A stretch of 64,000 nt of DNA, taken from Flavipsychrobacter sp. (GTDB lineage Bacteria > Bacteroidota > Bacteroidia > Chitinophagales > Chitinophagaceae). Positions 8,642 through 15,972 of this stretch are shown one piece after another. Below the pieces are notes generated by a model. It had not been told where the DNA came from and made no database searches. It saw only the letters and a program-made list of their open reading frames with translations. The translations under genes were made by a program, and so were the position numbers. The stretch spans positions 1 to 64,000 of the forward strand of contig JAJNBJ010000005.1 in the NCBI GenBank assembly GCA_021155965.1, in the 5' to 3' direction. Every line of letters starts with the position of its first letter. Within the stretch, counting starts at the first letter, position 1.

Positions 8642-9037
8642 CTATGCAATATCGGGATGCACACCTACATATTTAGGCGCATCTTTTATGATGAACAGCC
8701 AGAACAATGCAGATGCTATAGGCGCCATCACTGAGAGGAATATGATCCACTCCAGTTTAATGGCCGAATTCATATTCTTCATCCTGGCCAGTACCACCAG
8801 GCAATAGATGAATACAGGGGCTGTAATTATAGCAGATGCAGCCAGCATAAAGAATAGGGTATCATAATTTTGACTGGTCACAGTCTCTAAACTGTATGCC
8901 GGGAAATTACCGCCGGTATTGGGAATGATAAGCGACAGATAGTATACAAAGCACAGGAAGAAGCACATAACAGGTATGAAACAGATAATCCCCATGCGAT
9001 TTTTTGTCTTGGTATCTAAAACCATTAGCTTGTCCAT
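8642..9037 (-). CDS. small integral membrane protein of unknown function
   Basis: A 131-residue protein with three clear hydrophobic helices: MGIICFIPVMCFFLCFVYYL, LFFMLAASAIITAPVFIYCL, and LEWIIFLSVMAPIASALFW. The layout resembles phospholipase_D-nuclease N-terminal-type membrane proteins, but I do not recognise the family with confidence. It starts MDKLMVLDTK; a second Met at residue 5 is also possible. It lies alone between the TPR gene and the GT-C gene, with a terminator behind it. Confidence 0.6.
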   Translation of the reverse strand: MDKLMVLDTKTKNRMGIICFIPVMCFFLCFVYYLSLIIPNTGGNFPAYSLETVTSQNYDTLFFMLAASAIITAPVFIYCLVVLARMKNMNSAIKLEWIIFLSVMAPIASALFWLFIIKDAPKYVGVHPDIA

Positions 9038-9118
9038 AACATCATGATTTTAAGTGAGATTATAACTTAAAGAAAGAGGTAAAAAAACTGTGCCGTAATT
9101 TGTTAAAGGAAATTATAA

Positions 9119-11029
9119 TTACTGCCTGTTGTTCATTAACTGCCTGGCAATGTTTTGGTATTTTACAGCAGAGTCCGTCTTCCCCATTTTGTAATAGAGA
9201 TACCCCAAAATATCATAACATCCATAAAAATCAGGGGCAACAGCTATACCCTGGTATAAATAATGTATTGCAGAATCATTTATACCTAAATTCATATAAG
9301 AAACACTAAGATCGGCATATGCGTTTGGGTTGTCCCTTGTCAAACTTATCGTTGTTTTGCAATGATCTATATTCCGGCGGTATTGTTTCGTAGCCATAAA
9401 CAAACCGGACAGGTTGTTTCTTGACACAGCAGCATCAGGCCGGAGTTGTAACGCAAGAAGGTCATATTTTTCGGCGGAATCGTATTGCCTTATATAAAAA
9501 TAAGCAGCGCCGAGGTCTGTTACCCCAAAATAATAATCAGGAAGTAACGATACTGACTTGCGCATATACTTGATAGCATCATTCATCAGTTGCTCCTGGG
9601 TGGCCGGATCTCTTTCCTGCTTGGCTGCAGAGAACAGGTTGTAGCCCAGCAGGTAATTCATATGGCTGTTCTCCGGCGTCTTCTTTATGTCTGCGCTGAA
9701 TAAGGTATAGTTGTCCTGCCAGTCACTGTTCCTGTCAATTGTAATTACTGAATAAATAATGCACAATGGCGCCAGCAAAGCCCAAATCTTCGGTTGATTA
9801 AATATACTCTTATCCTGCTCTGGTTTTGCCAGCCATTTTTCAACCAGCAATGCGGCCACAAGGCAAAATCCAACAGAAGGAAAGAACATGAACCGCTCCG
9901 CCATTGTGGACTTTACCATAATAAGCAGATTAGAGAACAATGCTATAGTTACAAGAAAGAAAAAAATACCGAATGCATACGGATCCTTTTTATTCTTCAC
10001 AAACCTTATTAAACCAATTGCGGCGATAGAGATATAAAGCGCCAAAGACAACAAAACCCTCCAATCGCTGAAGTGTGTGTATGGAATTGAATTAAAGGAA
10101 TACTCAGAAACAAGCGGGTATGGTACCAGAAGCAACTTTAGATAGTAGCCCAATATCAGTATTGCAGTTGCTATTCTTGATTCTGCAGGCAAGCCTTCTT
10201 TAGCCAGTGCATTCTCAATAATATTTATTTTAGCGAGGTTATTGGCATTATAGTGGTTAAGCACCGCAAACCTGATAGCCAGGAAAACAGCAGTTGCGGC
10301 TATAGCACAGCCCAGAATATAAGCACCACGCTTTCTGTTCTCATCTCTGTAAAAAAAGAATACAAGAGGGATAATAGCCAGGAATGTAATAACCGTCTCT
10401 TTCGATAAATAAGCAAGGAAAATACACAAGAAGCCTGCAAACAATTGAGCAGGCTTACCAGACTTTGCGTATGCTAAAAATACATTCATCCCCAAAAATG
10501 CAAAGAAGAAGCTCAGCATTTCGTCGCTGCTTTTAATATTCGCCACTACCTCTGTGTGTAAAGGGTGCAACGCAAATAAAAGAGCAGCAATAAAAGCAAC
10601 AGTTGTTCTTTCCCCATCAAAAAGCTTCACAAGAAACCGGAAGAGCAGTACCACGCAGCCTGCAAACAACAATATATTCATCAGGTGAAACGGCATAGGA
10701 TTGTCACCGGTAAACTGGTAAACTACCGCATGCAATACTAAGGGCAGTGGACGGTACTCATCATTTTCAGTGACCCAGAACCCACGCTGGTGCGGGGTGG
10801 CCAAAAGTTCCGGTATAGCAGACACTCCCTTAGTAACATAACTGTTATTCACTATCATCACCGCATCATCCATCGCAAAACCATTCTTCAGTGTGTTCGC
10901 ATAAACAATAAAGGCAACTACAGCCAGCAGCAACGATAACCCTCCTATAGAAAAAGAAATACCTTTTTCAGCAGGGGCAACCTTTTCAGGTTGTTTAGCT
11001 ACAGGCTTTTTAGTTCTATTGCTGGACAT
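9119..11029 (-). CDS. TMTC-like GT-C membrane glycosyltransferase with C-terminal TPR repeats
   Basis: The 636-residue protein begins with a basic cytoplasmic tail (to ~residue 25), then about ten membrane helices. After the first helix comes NGFAMDDAVMIVNN, the acidic first-loop motif expected of GT-C enzymes that use polyprenyl-phosphate sugars. From ~residue 450 there are TPR units (AYFYIRQYDSAEKYDLLAL, DLSVSYMNLGINDSAIHYL, LGYLYYKMGKTDSAVKY). The order matches eukaryotic TMTC O-mannosyltransferases and bacterial PMT-like proteins. Its acceptor is unknown; protein O-glycosylation is common in Bacteroidota. It overlaps the upstream PolX-like gene by 14 nt, so the two are cotranscribed. Confidence 0.75.
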   Translation of the reverse strand: MSSNRTKKPVAKQPEKVAPAEKGISFSIGGLSLLLAVVAFIVYANTLKNGFAMDDAVMIVNNSYVTKGVSAIPELLATPHQRGFWVTENDEYRPLPLVLHAVVYQFTGDNPMPFHLMNILLFAGCVVLLFRFLVKLFDGERTTVAFIAALLFALHPLHTEVVANIKSSDEMLSFFFAFLGMNVFLAYAKSGKPAQLFAGFLCIFLAYLSKETVITFLAIIPLVFFFYRDENRKRGAYILGCAIAATAVFLAIRFAVLNHYNANNLAKINIIENALAKEGLPAESRIATAILILGYYLKLLLVPYPLVSEYSFNSIPYTHFSDWRVLLSLALYISIAAIGLIRFVKNKKDPYAFGIFFFLVTIALFSNLLIMVKSTMAERFMFFPSVGFCLVAALLVEKWLAKPEQDKSIFNQPKIWALLAPLCIIYSVITIDRNSDWQDNYTLFSADIKKTPENSHMNYLLGYNLFSAAKQERDPATQEQLMNDAIKYMRKSVSLLPDYYFGVTDLGAAYFYIRQYDSAEKYDLLALQLRPDAAVSRNNLSGLFMATKQYRRNIDHCKTTISLTRDNPNAYADLSVSYMNLGINDSAIHYLYQGIAVAPDFYGCYDILGYLYYKMGKTDSAVKYQNIARQLMNNRQ

Positions 11030-12707
11030 CGGCTGCTATTCTTTTTGCCCTGTACCTTGCCAGGAATGTTTCAAATTGCTGCAGCGTAAAGCTGCTCAGG
11101 TTATGTTGTGCGGTAAGGCCTCCTTTTTGCGCTACCATTACACCATAGTATGTATCCTTAAAGCCTTCAATGGAATGTGCATCGGGGTCTATGGAAAGTA
11201 ATACTCCCCGCTCAATAGCGTATTCCACCCAACGCCAGTCAATATCCAGCCTGCGGGGATGCGCGTTTATCTCAATTACTACATTGTGCGCTGCACAGGT
11301 ATCAATTAATATCTTATGATCAAGCGGATAGCCTTTCCTGGATAGTAGCAACCTGCCCGTAGGATGCCCCAATATTGCAGTGTAAGGATTTCTCACCGCA
11401 GCCAACACTCTGTCCATCGCTTTCTCCAGCGACATCTTCAGGTTACTATGCACAGACGCGATCACCAGGTCGAACGTATCCAGCACTTGCGGCGTATAAT
11501 CCAGGCTGCCATCGCCCAGTATATCAGATTCTATACTCTTAAAAATTTTAAATGGCGCCAGCTTAGCATTCAACGCGTCTACTTCCTGGTGCTGGGCGGC
11601 AATCTGTTCGGGCTTAAGCCCTCCGGCATAGAACGCAGTCTGAGAGTGGTCGCTGATAACAAGGTATTCCAGGCCTTGGTCTTTGGCAGCCTTCGCCATC
11701 TGTTCAATAGTGTGCACACCATCACTCCATGTGGAGTGTGAATGGATAATAGCATTTATATCTGATGGTTTTATCAGTTCGCTCAAGGTATTTGCAGCAG
11801 ATTTATCCAGTATTCCGGCAGTTTCCCGTAGCATAGGCTGGATATAGGCAAGCTTATTGTCCGCGAATATGGCCTCTTCAGCAGCAGGGGCTTCAGGCAC
11901 TTTGTACTTACCCAGGAAAGCACCAATAAACTCTTCGCTGCCTGTAGTCATGAATAATGTGTGGAAGAATTTCACCTTTTCAGTAAGATGAAACCGCACC
12001 CGAGGCTGCCCCGGCATGCGCACCAGTATCTGTTCGTTCGGCTCTTCTTCTATGGCAGTATCAGGAACAGTTTCAAATTCTTTTTCTATCGCTGCCTTAT
12101 TAAGGTCGGTCACAATTTCTATGAACTCCACAGTTTCATTCTGCCGGCGCATATCTCCCGTCAATGAAAATAAATTGCCGGGATGGTTACCCTGCAACTG
12201 CTGCATTAAAGCTGCGGCTACAACCTCCACTTCTGCCCACAAATGGAAACCAAGGTTCTGCTTGAAATACACAATATTCTGCAATACGCTCTCCTGCGTC
12301 TTCGCCCCAAAGCCTTTCAGGGCCACCAGCCTGTTCTCATTGCAGGCATATTCCAACTCGCCTAATGATTCTATGCCCAGTTCCTTCCAGATAACAGCTA
12401 TTTTCTTTGGTCCGAGCCCCTTTATCTGCAGCATATCCAGTATGCCCGGTGGTGTAACGGCCAATATATGCTCCAGTTGGGCAAGCTTACCAGTAGTAAG
12501 CAGTTCACGTATTTTTTTTGCAGTAGATGCACCTATACCCTTCTGCCCCGACATCTCACTATCGCTCATACCGGCAAGCTCACCGGTTAGCCGCTCAATA
12601 TTAAATGCAGCACTGCCATATGATTTTGCCTTAAAGCTATCCTCCCCATGTATATCCATCAGTTTGGACAGCAGGGAAAAATGATCGGCTATTTCGTAAT
12701 TGTTCAT
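11016..12707 (-). CDS. PolX-like protein: HhH plus PHP domain with degenerate polymerase site
   Basis: The 563-residue protein has the full PolX plan: helix-hairpin-helix segments (GQKGIGASTAKKI at 54-66; IKGLGPKKIAVIW at 95-107), a polymerase palm, and a C-terminal PHP domain with HSHSTWSDG (322-330), SDHS, IESDILGDG, EINAHPRRLD and DPDAHS. The PHP metal ligands look complete, so 3'-5' exonuclease or phosphoesterase activity is plausible. The palm is altered: the usual GSxRRGxETVGDID reads TGDMRRQNETVEFIE (183-197), and the third metal Asp position reads RVRFH (236-240). All three catalytic aspartates appear lost. The neighbouring GT-C gene overlaps its end. Confidence 0.85.
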   Translation of the reverse strand: MNNYEIADHFSLLSKLMDIHGEDSFKAKSYGSAAFNIERLTGELAGMSDSEMSGQKGIGASTAKKIRELLTTGKLAQLEHILAVTPPGILDMLQIKGLGPKKIAVIWKELGIESLGELEYACNENRLVALKGFGAKTQESVLQNIVYFKQNLGFHLWAEVEVVAAALMQQLQGNHPGNLFSLTGDMRRQNETVEFIEIVTDLNKAAIEKEFETVPDTAIEEEPNEQILVRMPGQPRVRFHLTEKVKFFHTLFMTTGSEEFIGAFLGKYKVPEAPAAEEAIFADNKLAYIQPMLRETAGILDKSAANTLSELIKPSDINAIIHSHSTWSDGVHTIEQMAKAAKDQGLEYLVISDHSQTAFYAGGLKPEQIAAQHQEVDALNAKLAPFKIFKSIESDILGDGSLDYTPQVLDTFDLVIASVHSNLKMSLEKAMDRVLAAVRNPYTAILGHPTGRLLLSRKGYPLDHKILIDTCAAHNVVIEINAHPRRLDIDWRWVEYAIERGVLLSIDPDAHSIEGFKDTYYGVMVAQKGGLTAQHNLSSFTLQQFETFLARYRAKRIAADVQQ

Positions 12708-12764
12708 TTGTAAACCTTGTCTTAACTATTAGCGGAGAAAATTAGTTAAAACATAGCAGAAAAA

Positions 12765-13040
12765 CTATTCAAAAAGGTCTGAATGTGTGCCGGTTCTCAC
12801 TAGCTGTATAATCTTCTCCTTTTCGTCAACTTTCCAAATCAATAACCAGTCTGGACGGATATGGCACTCCCAACAATTCTTGTATGCTCCTGCGAGCTTA
12901 TGAAGTTTAAACTTAGGTGGTAATGTTTTATTATCGGAAATTGCTATAATTACTTCATCCAATAAAGCTATATCCAGGTTTCTTTTCAGACACTTTCTGT
13001 AATCTTTTCCGAATTGATTGGAGGCTATAACCTGGTACAT
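12765..13040 (-). CDS. YafQ-family type II toxin
   Basis: The 91-residue protein has the YafQ signature: KDYRKCLKRN near the start, LHKLAGAYKNCWECHIRPDW in the middle and the end LVRTGTHSDLF, which includes the His used in ribosome-dependent mRNA cleavage. Family toxins cut mRNA in the ribosomal A site. It follows the antitoxin gene by a single base, the usual toxin-second arrangement. All residues I would expect are present, so it is probably active. Start MYQVIASNQFGKDY. Confidence 0.9.
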   Translation of the reverse strand: MYQVIASNQFGKDYRKCLKRNLDIALLDEVIIAISDNKTLPPKFKLHKLAGAYKNCWECHIRPDWLLIWKVDEKEKIIQLVRTGTHSDLFE

Positions 13041-13041
13041 G

Positions 13042-13233
13042 TTACTTCTTTAGCTTCTGCAGCAAGTCATTTACATTTTTAGCCTTAATAGTTTTGCCTT
13101 CCTTTATCTCTGCAAATGCTTTTTTGGTTGTAGCATTGAAATCACGGTAAACAGTCGCAAAAGGCATTTCTTCCATAAGTTCAACCATCTTCTTGGCTGC
13201 AGGACTACTGTTGTCAATTGCAATATATATCAT
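13042..13233 (-). CDS. antitoxin partner of the YafQ toxin
   Basis: The 63-residue protein (MIYIAIDNSSPAAKKMVEL) precedes the YafQ gene with a 1-nt gap. It does not look like DinJ/RelB: there is no ribbon-helix-helix signature. The middle (VYRDFNATTKKAFAEIKEGK) and end (NVNDLLQKLKK) are helical and basic, as in toxin-neutralising tails. The antitoxin role is inferred from position and size. A minus-strand TATCTTTG box at 13254-13261 gives a leader of about 15 nt. Confidence 0.7.
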   Translation of the reverse strand: MIYIAIDNSSPAAKKMVELMEEMPFATVYRDFNATTKKAFAEIKEGKTIKAKNVNDLLQKLKK

Positions 13234-13253
13234 ACATATTACTTTTATCAGAA

Positions 13254-13261
13254 CAAAGATA
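13254..13261 (-). promoter_or_regulatory. -7 box of the yafQ toxin-antitoxin operon
   Basis: TATCTTTG on the minus strand, ending 20 nt before the antitoxin ATG at 13233. Confidence 0.6.
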
Positions 13262-13359
13262 CCAAATTACAAGTGATTTTACTTTCTTATCCACATGCCT
13301 TAATATCTACTTCTAATTCCCTTTTCCCTTATTAAATTTGCCACACTAAGCAATAAATA

Positions 13360-14193
13360 ATGATCTATCATATAGTTGTAGGAGATATGGCTGCTGCGCC
13401 ATTGAATGATGCAATAGTACTGGCACCTGAATTAGCCGGAGAAGTAGTAGTGTTAAAAGACATCCTGAATGTAGGTCCGCTGCAAAAAGAAGAAGGCCAA
13501 TCCTTCTCAGAAATGCGTACCGCTTTCTGGCAGCAGGTCATCAATAATGAGAAGCACCCGGTGCATGTGGATGATTTTGAGCGGTTATCGGATGTATGTG
13601 TGGAGCTGTCTAAAAATGAAGAAGCAATCGCGTGGTTCTGGATGGCGCCATGGCCTGCCGATATTTGTGCCTACTACTGGTTGCTGCAATACCTGGGCAA
13701 ATATCCCGGCCGTTTTTTCGTGGTGAATATAGCAGGCCTTCCTTTCCTTGATGCAAATGGCAAGGTATTCTTCCCGAAAAGCATCAGCGAGATACAGCCC
13801 AAAGAAATAGTGAAAGCCAGGCGCCTTGCCCGTGCAGTAAATGCTGCCGAACTGGAAACAGATGGCGAAGAATGGCGCAAGCTGGTAGCTGCAAATGGCG
13901 GTGTGCGTACCCTGGAAGGCGGCAAACGAGTGGCATCTAAGAACGACGACCAGTACGACAACCAATTGGGCAGTTTCTGCTCCCACCAATACCAGAAAGC
14001 ATCTAAAGTAGTGAACCAGGCGCTGAGCAAATTTGTAATCCCCACAGGTGATATATACCTCGGTTGGCGCCTCCGCAAAATGGTGGACATAGGCAGGCTG
14101 CAGGTGCAGGGTGAAATGAGTAAGACCCTCAAAGACTTTGAAGTGAAACTACCGGGAGATGGTGCTGATGCACAATTAAACCTAGCCGTTTAA
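13360..14193 (+). CDS. DUF1835-domain protein
   Basis: The 277-residue protein starts MIYHIVVGDMAAAPLNDAI, the beta-strand start of the DUF1835 domain. Conserved blocks follow: VVVLKDILNVGPL, ELSKNEEAIAWFWMAPWPAD, YYWLLQYLGKYPGRFFVVNI, and a C-terminal DUF3658-like region (YLGWRLRKMVDIGRLQVQG). It is full length and cytoplasmic. The family has no proven function. Its last 12 nt overlap the end of the convergent TetR gene, which leaves no room for a terminator between them. Confidence 0.85.
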   Translation: MIYHIVVGDMAAAPLNDAIVLAPELAGEVVVLKDILNVGPLQKEEGQSFSEMRTAFWQQVINNEKHPVHVDDFERLSDVCVELSKNEEAIAWFWMAPWPADICAYYWLLQYLGKYPGRFFVVNIAGLPFLDANGKVFFPKSISEIQPKEIVKARRLARAVNAAELETDGEEWRKLVAANGGVRTLEGGKRVASKNDDQYDNQLGSFCSHQYQKASKVVNQALSKFVIPTGDIYLGWRLRKMVDIGRLQVQGEMSKTLKDFEVKLPGDGADAQLNLAV

Positions 14194-14787
14194 ATACAGC
14201 TCTATCTCTTTTAAACCTTTGTTTGTTGCATAGGGTTGCAGTATATGCGCTATCATATCCAGGTAGTGATCTATTTTTTTGTCATCGCTCAAGGCCGACA
14301 AAGAAATTTCCGCTTCTGATACCCAGAAGCGCATTATGAGTAAAAAAAGCGACTCCATTAGTCCCACATTTTCTGAAAGGTCTTTTTTCAGGTACTTGTT
14401 TTCGATAAGCCGCTGCACACAATTCGCCGTCATTCCTTTACGTTTTTTTTCTATATCCTTATATTTTACTGATAGCGACGGGTACTCCTTCATCAAATTG
14501 ACAAAACTGATGAACAGGCACTTATACTGCACCTGGTTCTCACAATGCTTACGCAACATCGTTAAAAATGAGATAACAGACAGGTCAGGCGCATCCGTAA
14601 TTATGCCCGTATTCAATCCGGACAACTGCTCTGACAGGCCCCTTATAATATCTTCTTTAGTAGGAAAATAGTAGGTGATATTACCAAGCTTCACACCGAG
14701 CGCAGCGGCCAGTTCACGCATGCCCACATATTCCACGCCATTGGCATTATATAGTTCCAATGCTTTTTTTAAAATTTTCTCCTTCAA
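14182..14787 (-). CDS. TetR-family transcriptional regulator
   Basis: The 201-residue protein has an N-terminal TetR HTH: ALELYNANGVEYVGMRELAAALGV then GNITYYFPTKEDI at about residues 8-46. The helical C-terminal region would hold the ligand. The only sensible start is a TTG at 14787, because no in-frame ATG occurs between it and the operator region. It is divergent from the SgcJ-like gene, with two palindromic sites between them, so it probably represses that gene and perhaps itself. Ligand unknown. Confidence 0.85.
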   Translation of the reverse strand: MKEKILKKALELYNANGVEYVGMRELAAALGVKLGNITYYFPTKEDIIRGLSEQLSGLNTGIITDAPDLSVISFLTMLRKHCENQVQYKCLFISFVNLMKEYPSLSVKYKDIEKKRKGMTANCVQRLIENKYLKKDLSENVGLMESLFLLIMRFWVSEAEISLSALSDDKKIDHYLDMIAHILQPYATNKGLKEIELYLNG

Positions 14788-14791
14788 AATT

Positions 14792-14830
14792 TTGTCATTG
14801 ACAAGTTTTTGCTATTTTTGTCATTGACAA
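14792..14830. promoter_or_regulatory. twin TetR-type operators and promoter of the SnoaL-like gene
   Basis: Two palindromes built on TTGTCA-T-TGACAA lie at 14792-14804 and 14818-14830, 26 bp apart centre to centre. The second extends to TTTTGTCA-T-TGACAAAA. Between and overlapping them are TTTG (14791-14794) and TATTTTTG (14813-14820), spaced as a Bacteroidota -33/-7 promoter reading right. One site therefore covers each promoter element. The adjacent divergent TetR gene is the likely binder (inference). Confidence 0.8.
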
Positions 14831-14860
14831 AATTAATCCTTAATTCTAAAAATACTAATC

Positions 14861-15250
14861 ATGGATACAAATCTGATCACTAACGACATCCTGAGCACAT
14901 TGGAAAATGCATGGAATAAGGCAGATGGAAATGCCTTTGCTCAACCATTCACGGAAGATGCAGACTTTGTTGATATCACGGGCAGCCTGCATAAATCAAA
15001 AGCTGCTATTGGCCCGGGCCACCAGGCTATATTTGACACTATCTACAAAGGCAGCACAGTAAAGTACGACCTGGTGAGATCAGCAATGATCAGCGACAGC
15101 ACCATACTTGCCCATGCATCGGCCTCACTTGATGCGCCAACTGGCCCAATACAGGGTAAAAATGGCTCAACTATTACCCTTGTGATAAATAAGGCAGGCA
15201 ACGAATGGCTTGTACGGGCCTTCCATAATACCCTTGTAATGAAAAGGTAG
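14861..15250 (+). CDS. SgcJ/EcaC-like (SnoaL, NTF2-fold) protein
   Basis: The 129-residue protein fits the NTF2-like SgcJ/EcaC group: LENAWNKADGNAFAQPFTEDADFVDITGS-type start, KAAIGPGHQAIFDTIYKGS, then strands ending ITLVINKAGNEWLVRAFHNT. Family folds are cone-shaped pockets; some act as small-molecule isomerases, cyclases or hydroxylases, many have no known role. It is alone under the twin palindromic operators, so the TetR-ligand system appears to control only this gene. Confidence 0.8.
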   Translation: MDTNLITNDILSTLENAWNKADGNAFAQPFTEDADFVDITGSLHKSKAAIGPGHQAIFDTIYKGSTVKYDLVRSAMISDSTILAHASASLDAPTGPIQGKNGSTITLVINKAGNEWLVRAFHNTLVMKR

Positions 15251-15271
15251 CCGTTACAGGTGTGCATTTCG

Positions 15272-15279
15272 TACCTTTG
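15272..15279 (+). promoter_or_regulatory. -7 box of the membrane-protein gene
   Basis: TACCTTTG. Its position makes the ATG at 15285 almost coincide with the transcription start, which favours the second in-frame ATG at 15306. Confidence 0.55.
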
Positions 15280-15305
15280 CACCCATGGTATATGATTTAC
15301 CTGTA

Positions 15306-15896
15306 ATGGAAGAAAAGGTAAAACCCCACCAGGTTACCACCATGCATATGGTATGTGCCCTGGCATTTATTGTCACGGGGGCTATTATATACGTTTATAA
15401 TTATACGATACCTTATTGGGGCGCGGCCATATTGCTGGCAGGTATTATACTCACCATCCTGGTAATGGGCAAGAACAAATGGGTAACTAGTCCTAAAATA
15501 AACCCCGTCTTCCGCATGGCCGAACTGCTCATTGCCATCAGCATATTTGCTTATTCATTCTCGCAGCAGTGGAAATTTCCGGCAATTATTTTCGGTGTAC
15601 TGGCAGCTGCCATTCTCTTTGCACTTTACTGGGAAAAACCTTCGGACAATAAACTTTCTATACATATAGACAACGATGGTATCAGGCTGCCGGTAACTGC
15701 CCGCAGGCGCTCCCGCCCATGGACAGAGGTTGACCAGGTGATCTACCGTTTTGGCATACTCACCATCAGTTTTGCTGATAATAGTTATGCACAGTACGAT
15801 ATGAAAGAACCCATCAATGACTTTGAAGCATTTGAACAATATTGCACCGCACAGGTAGAAGAAAACAGGAGCAAGAGAAGAAATGATGACTGGTAA
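15306..15896 (+). CDS. membrane protein of unknown function
   Basis: Predicted 196-residue protein. Four hydrophobic stretches lie in the first ~115 residues (MVCALAFIVTGAIIYVYNY, YWGAAILLAGIILTILVMG, AELLIAISIFAYSF, FPAIIFGVLAAAILFALYW). The C-terminal half is soluble, with strand pattern LSIHIDNDGIRLP, WTEVDQVIYRFGILTISFAD, resembling a small PH-like domain of the kind found behind membrane anchors. The start at 15306 is preferred over 15285 because of the promoter. I recognise no named family. Confidence 0.6.
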   Translation: MEEKVKPHQVTTMHMVCALAFIVTGAIIYVYNYTIPYWGAAILLAGIILTILVMGKNKWVTSPKINPVFRMAELLIAISIFAYSFSQQWKFPAIIFGVLAAAILFALYWEKPSDNKLSIHIDNDGIRLPVTARRRSRPWTEVDQVIYRFGILTISFADNSYAQYDMKEPINDFEAFEQYCTAQVEENRSKRRNDDW

Positions 15897-15972
15897 TGCG
15901 CAATGGCTGAATAGCTTAATTGCTCAATGAAAATGCACTTTTAGGTTTTAACTTTTGACTTTTAACTTAGCA

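Noticed and set aside
12016-12684. 222-codon plus-strand frame
   Set aside because: It is fully antisense to the PolX/PHP gene and has a Ser-rich, domain-free translation.
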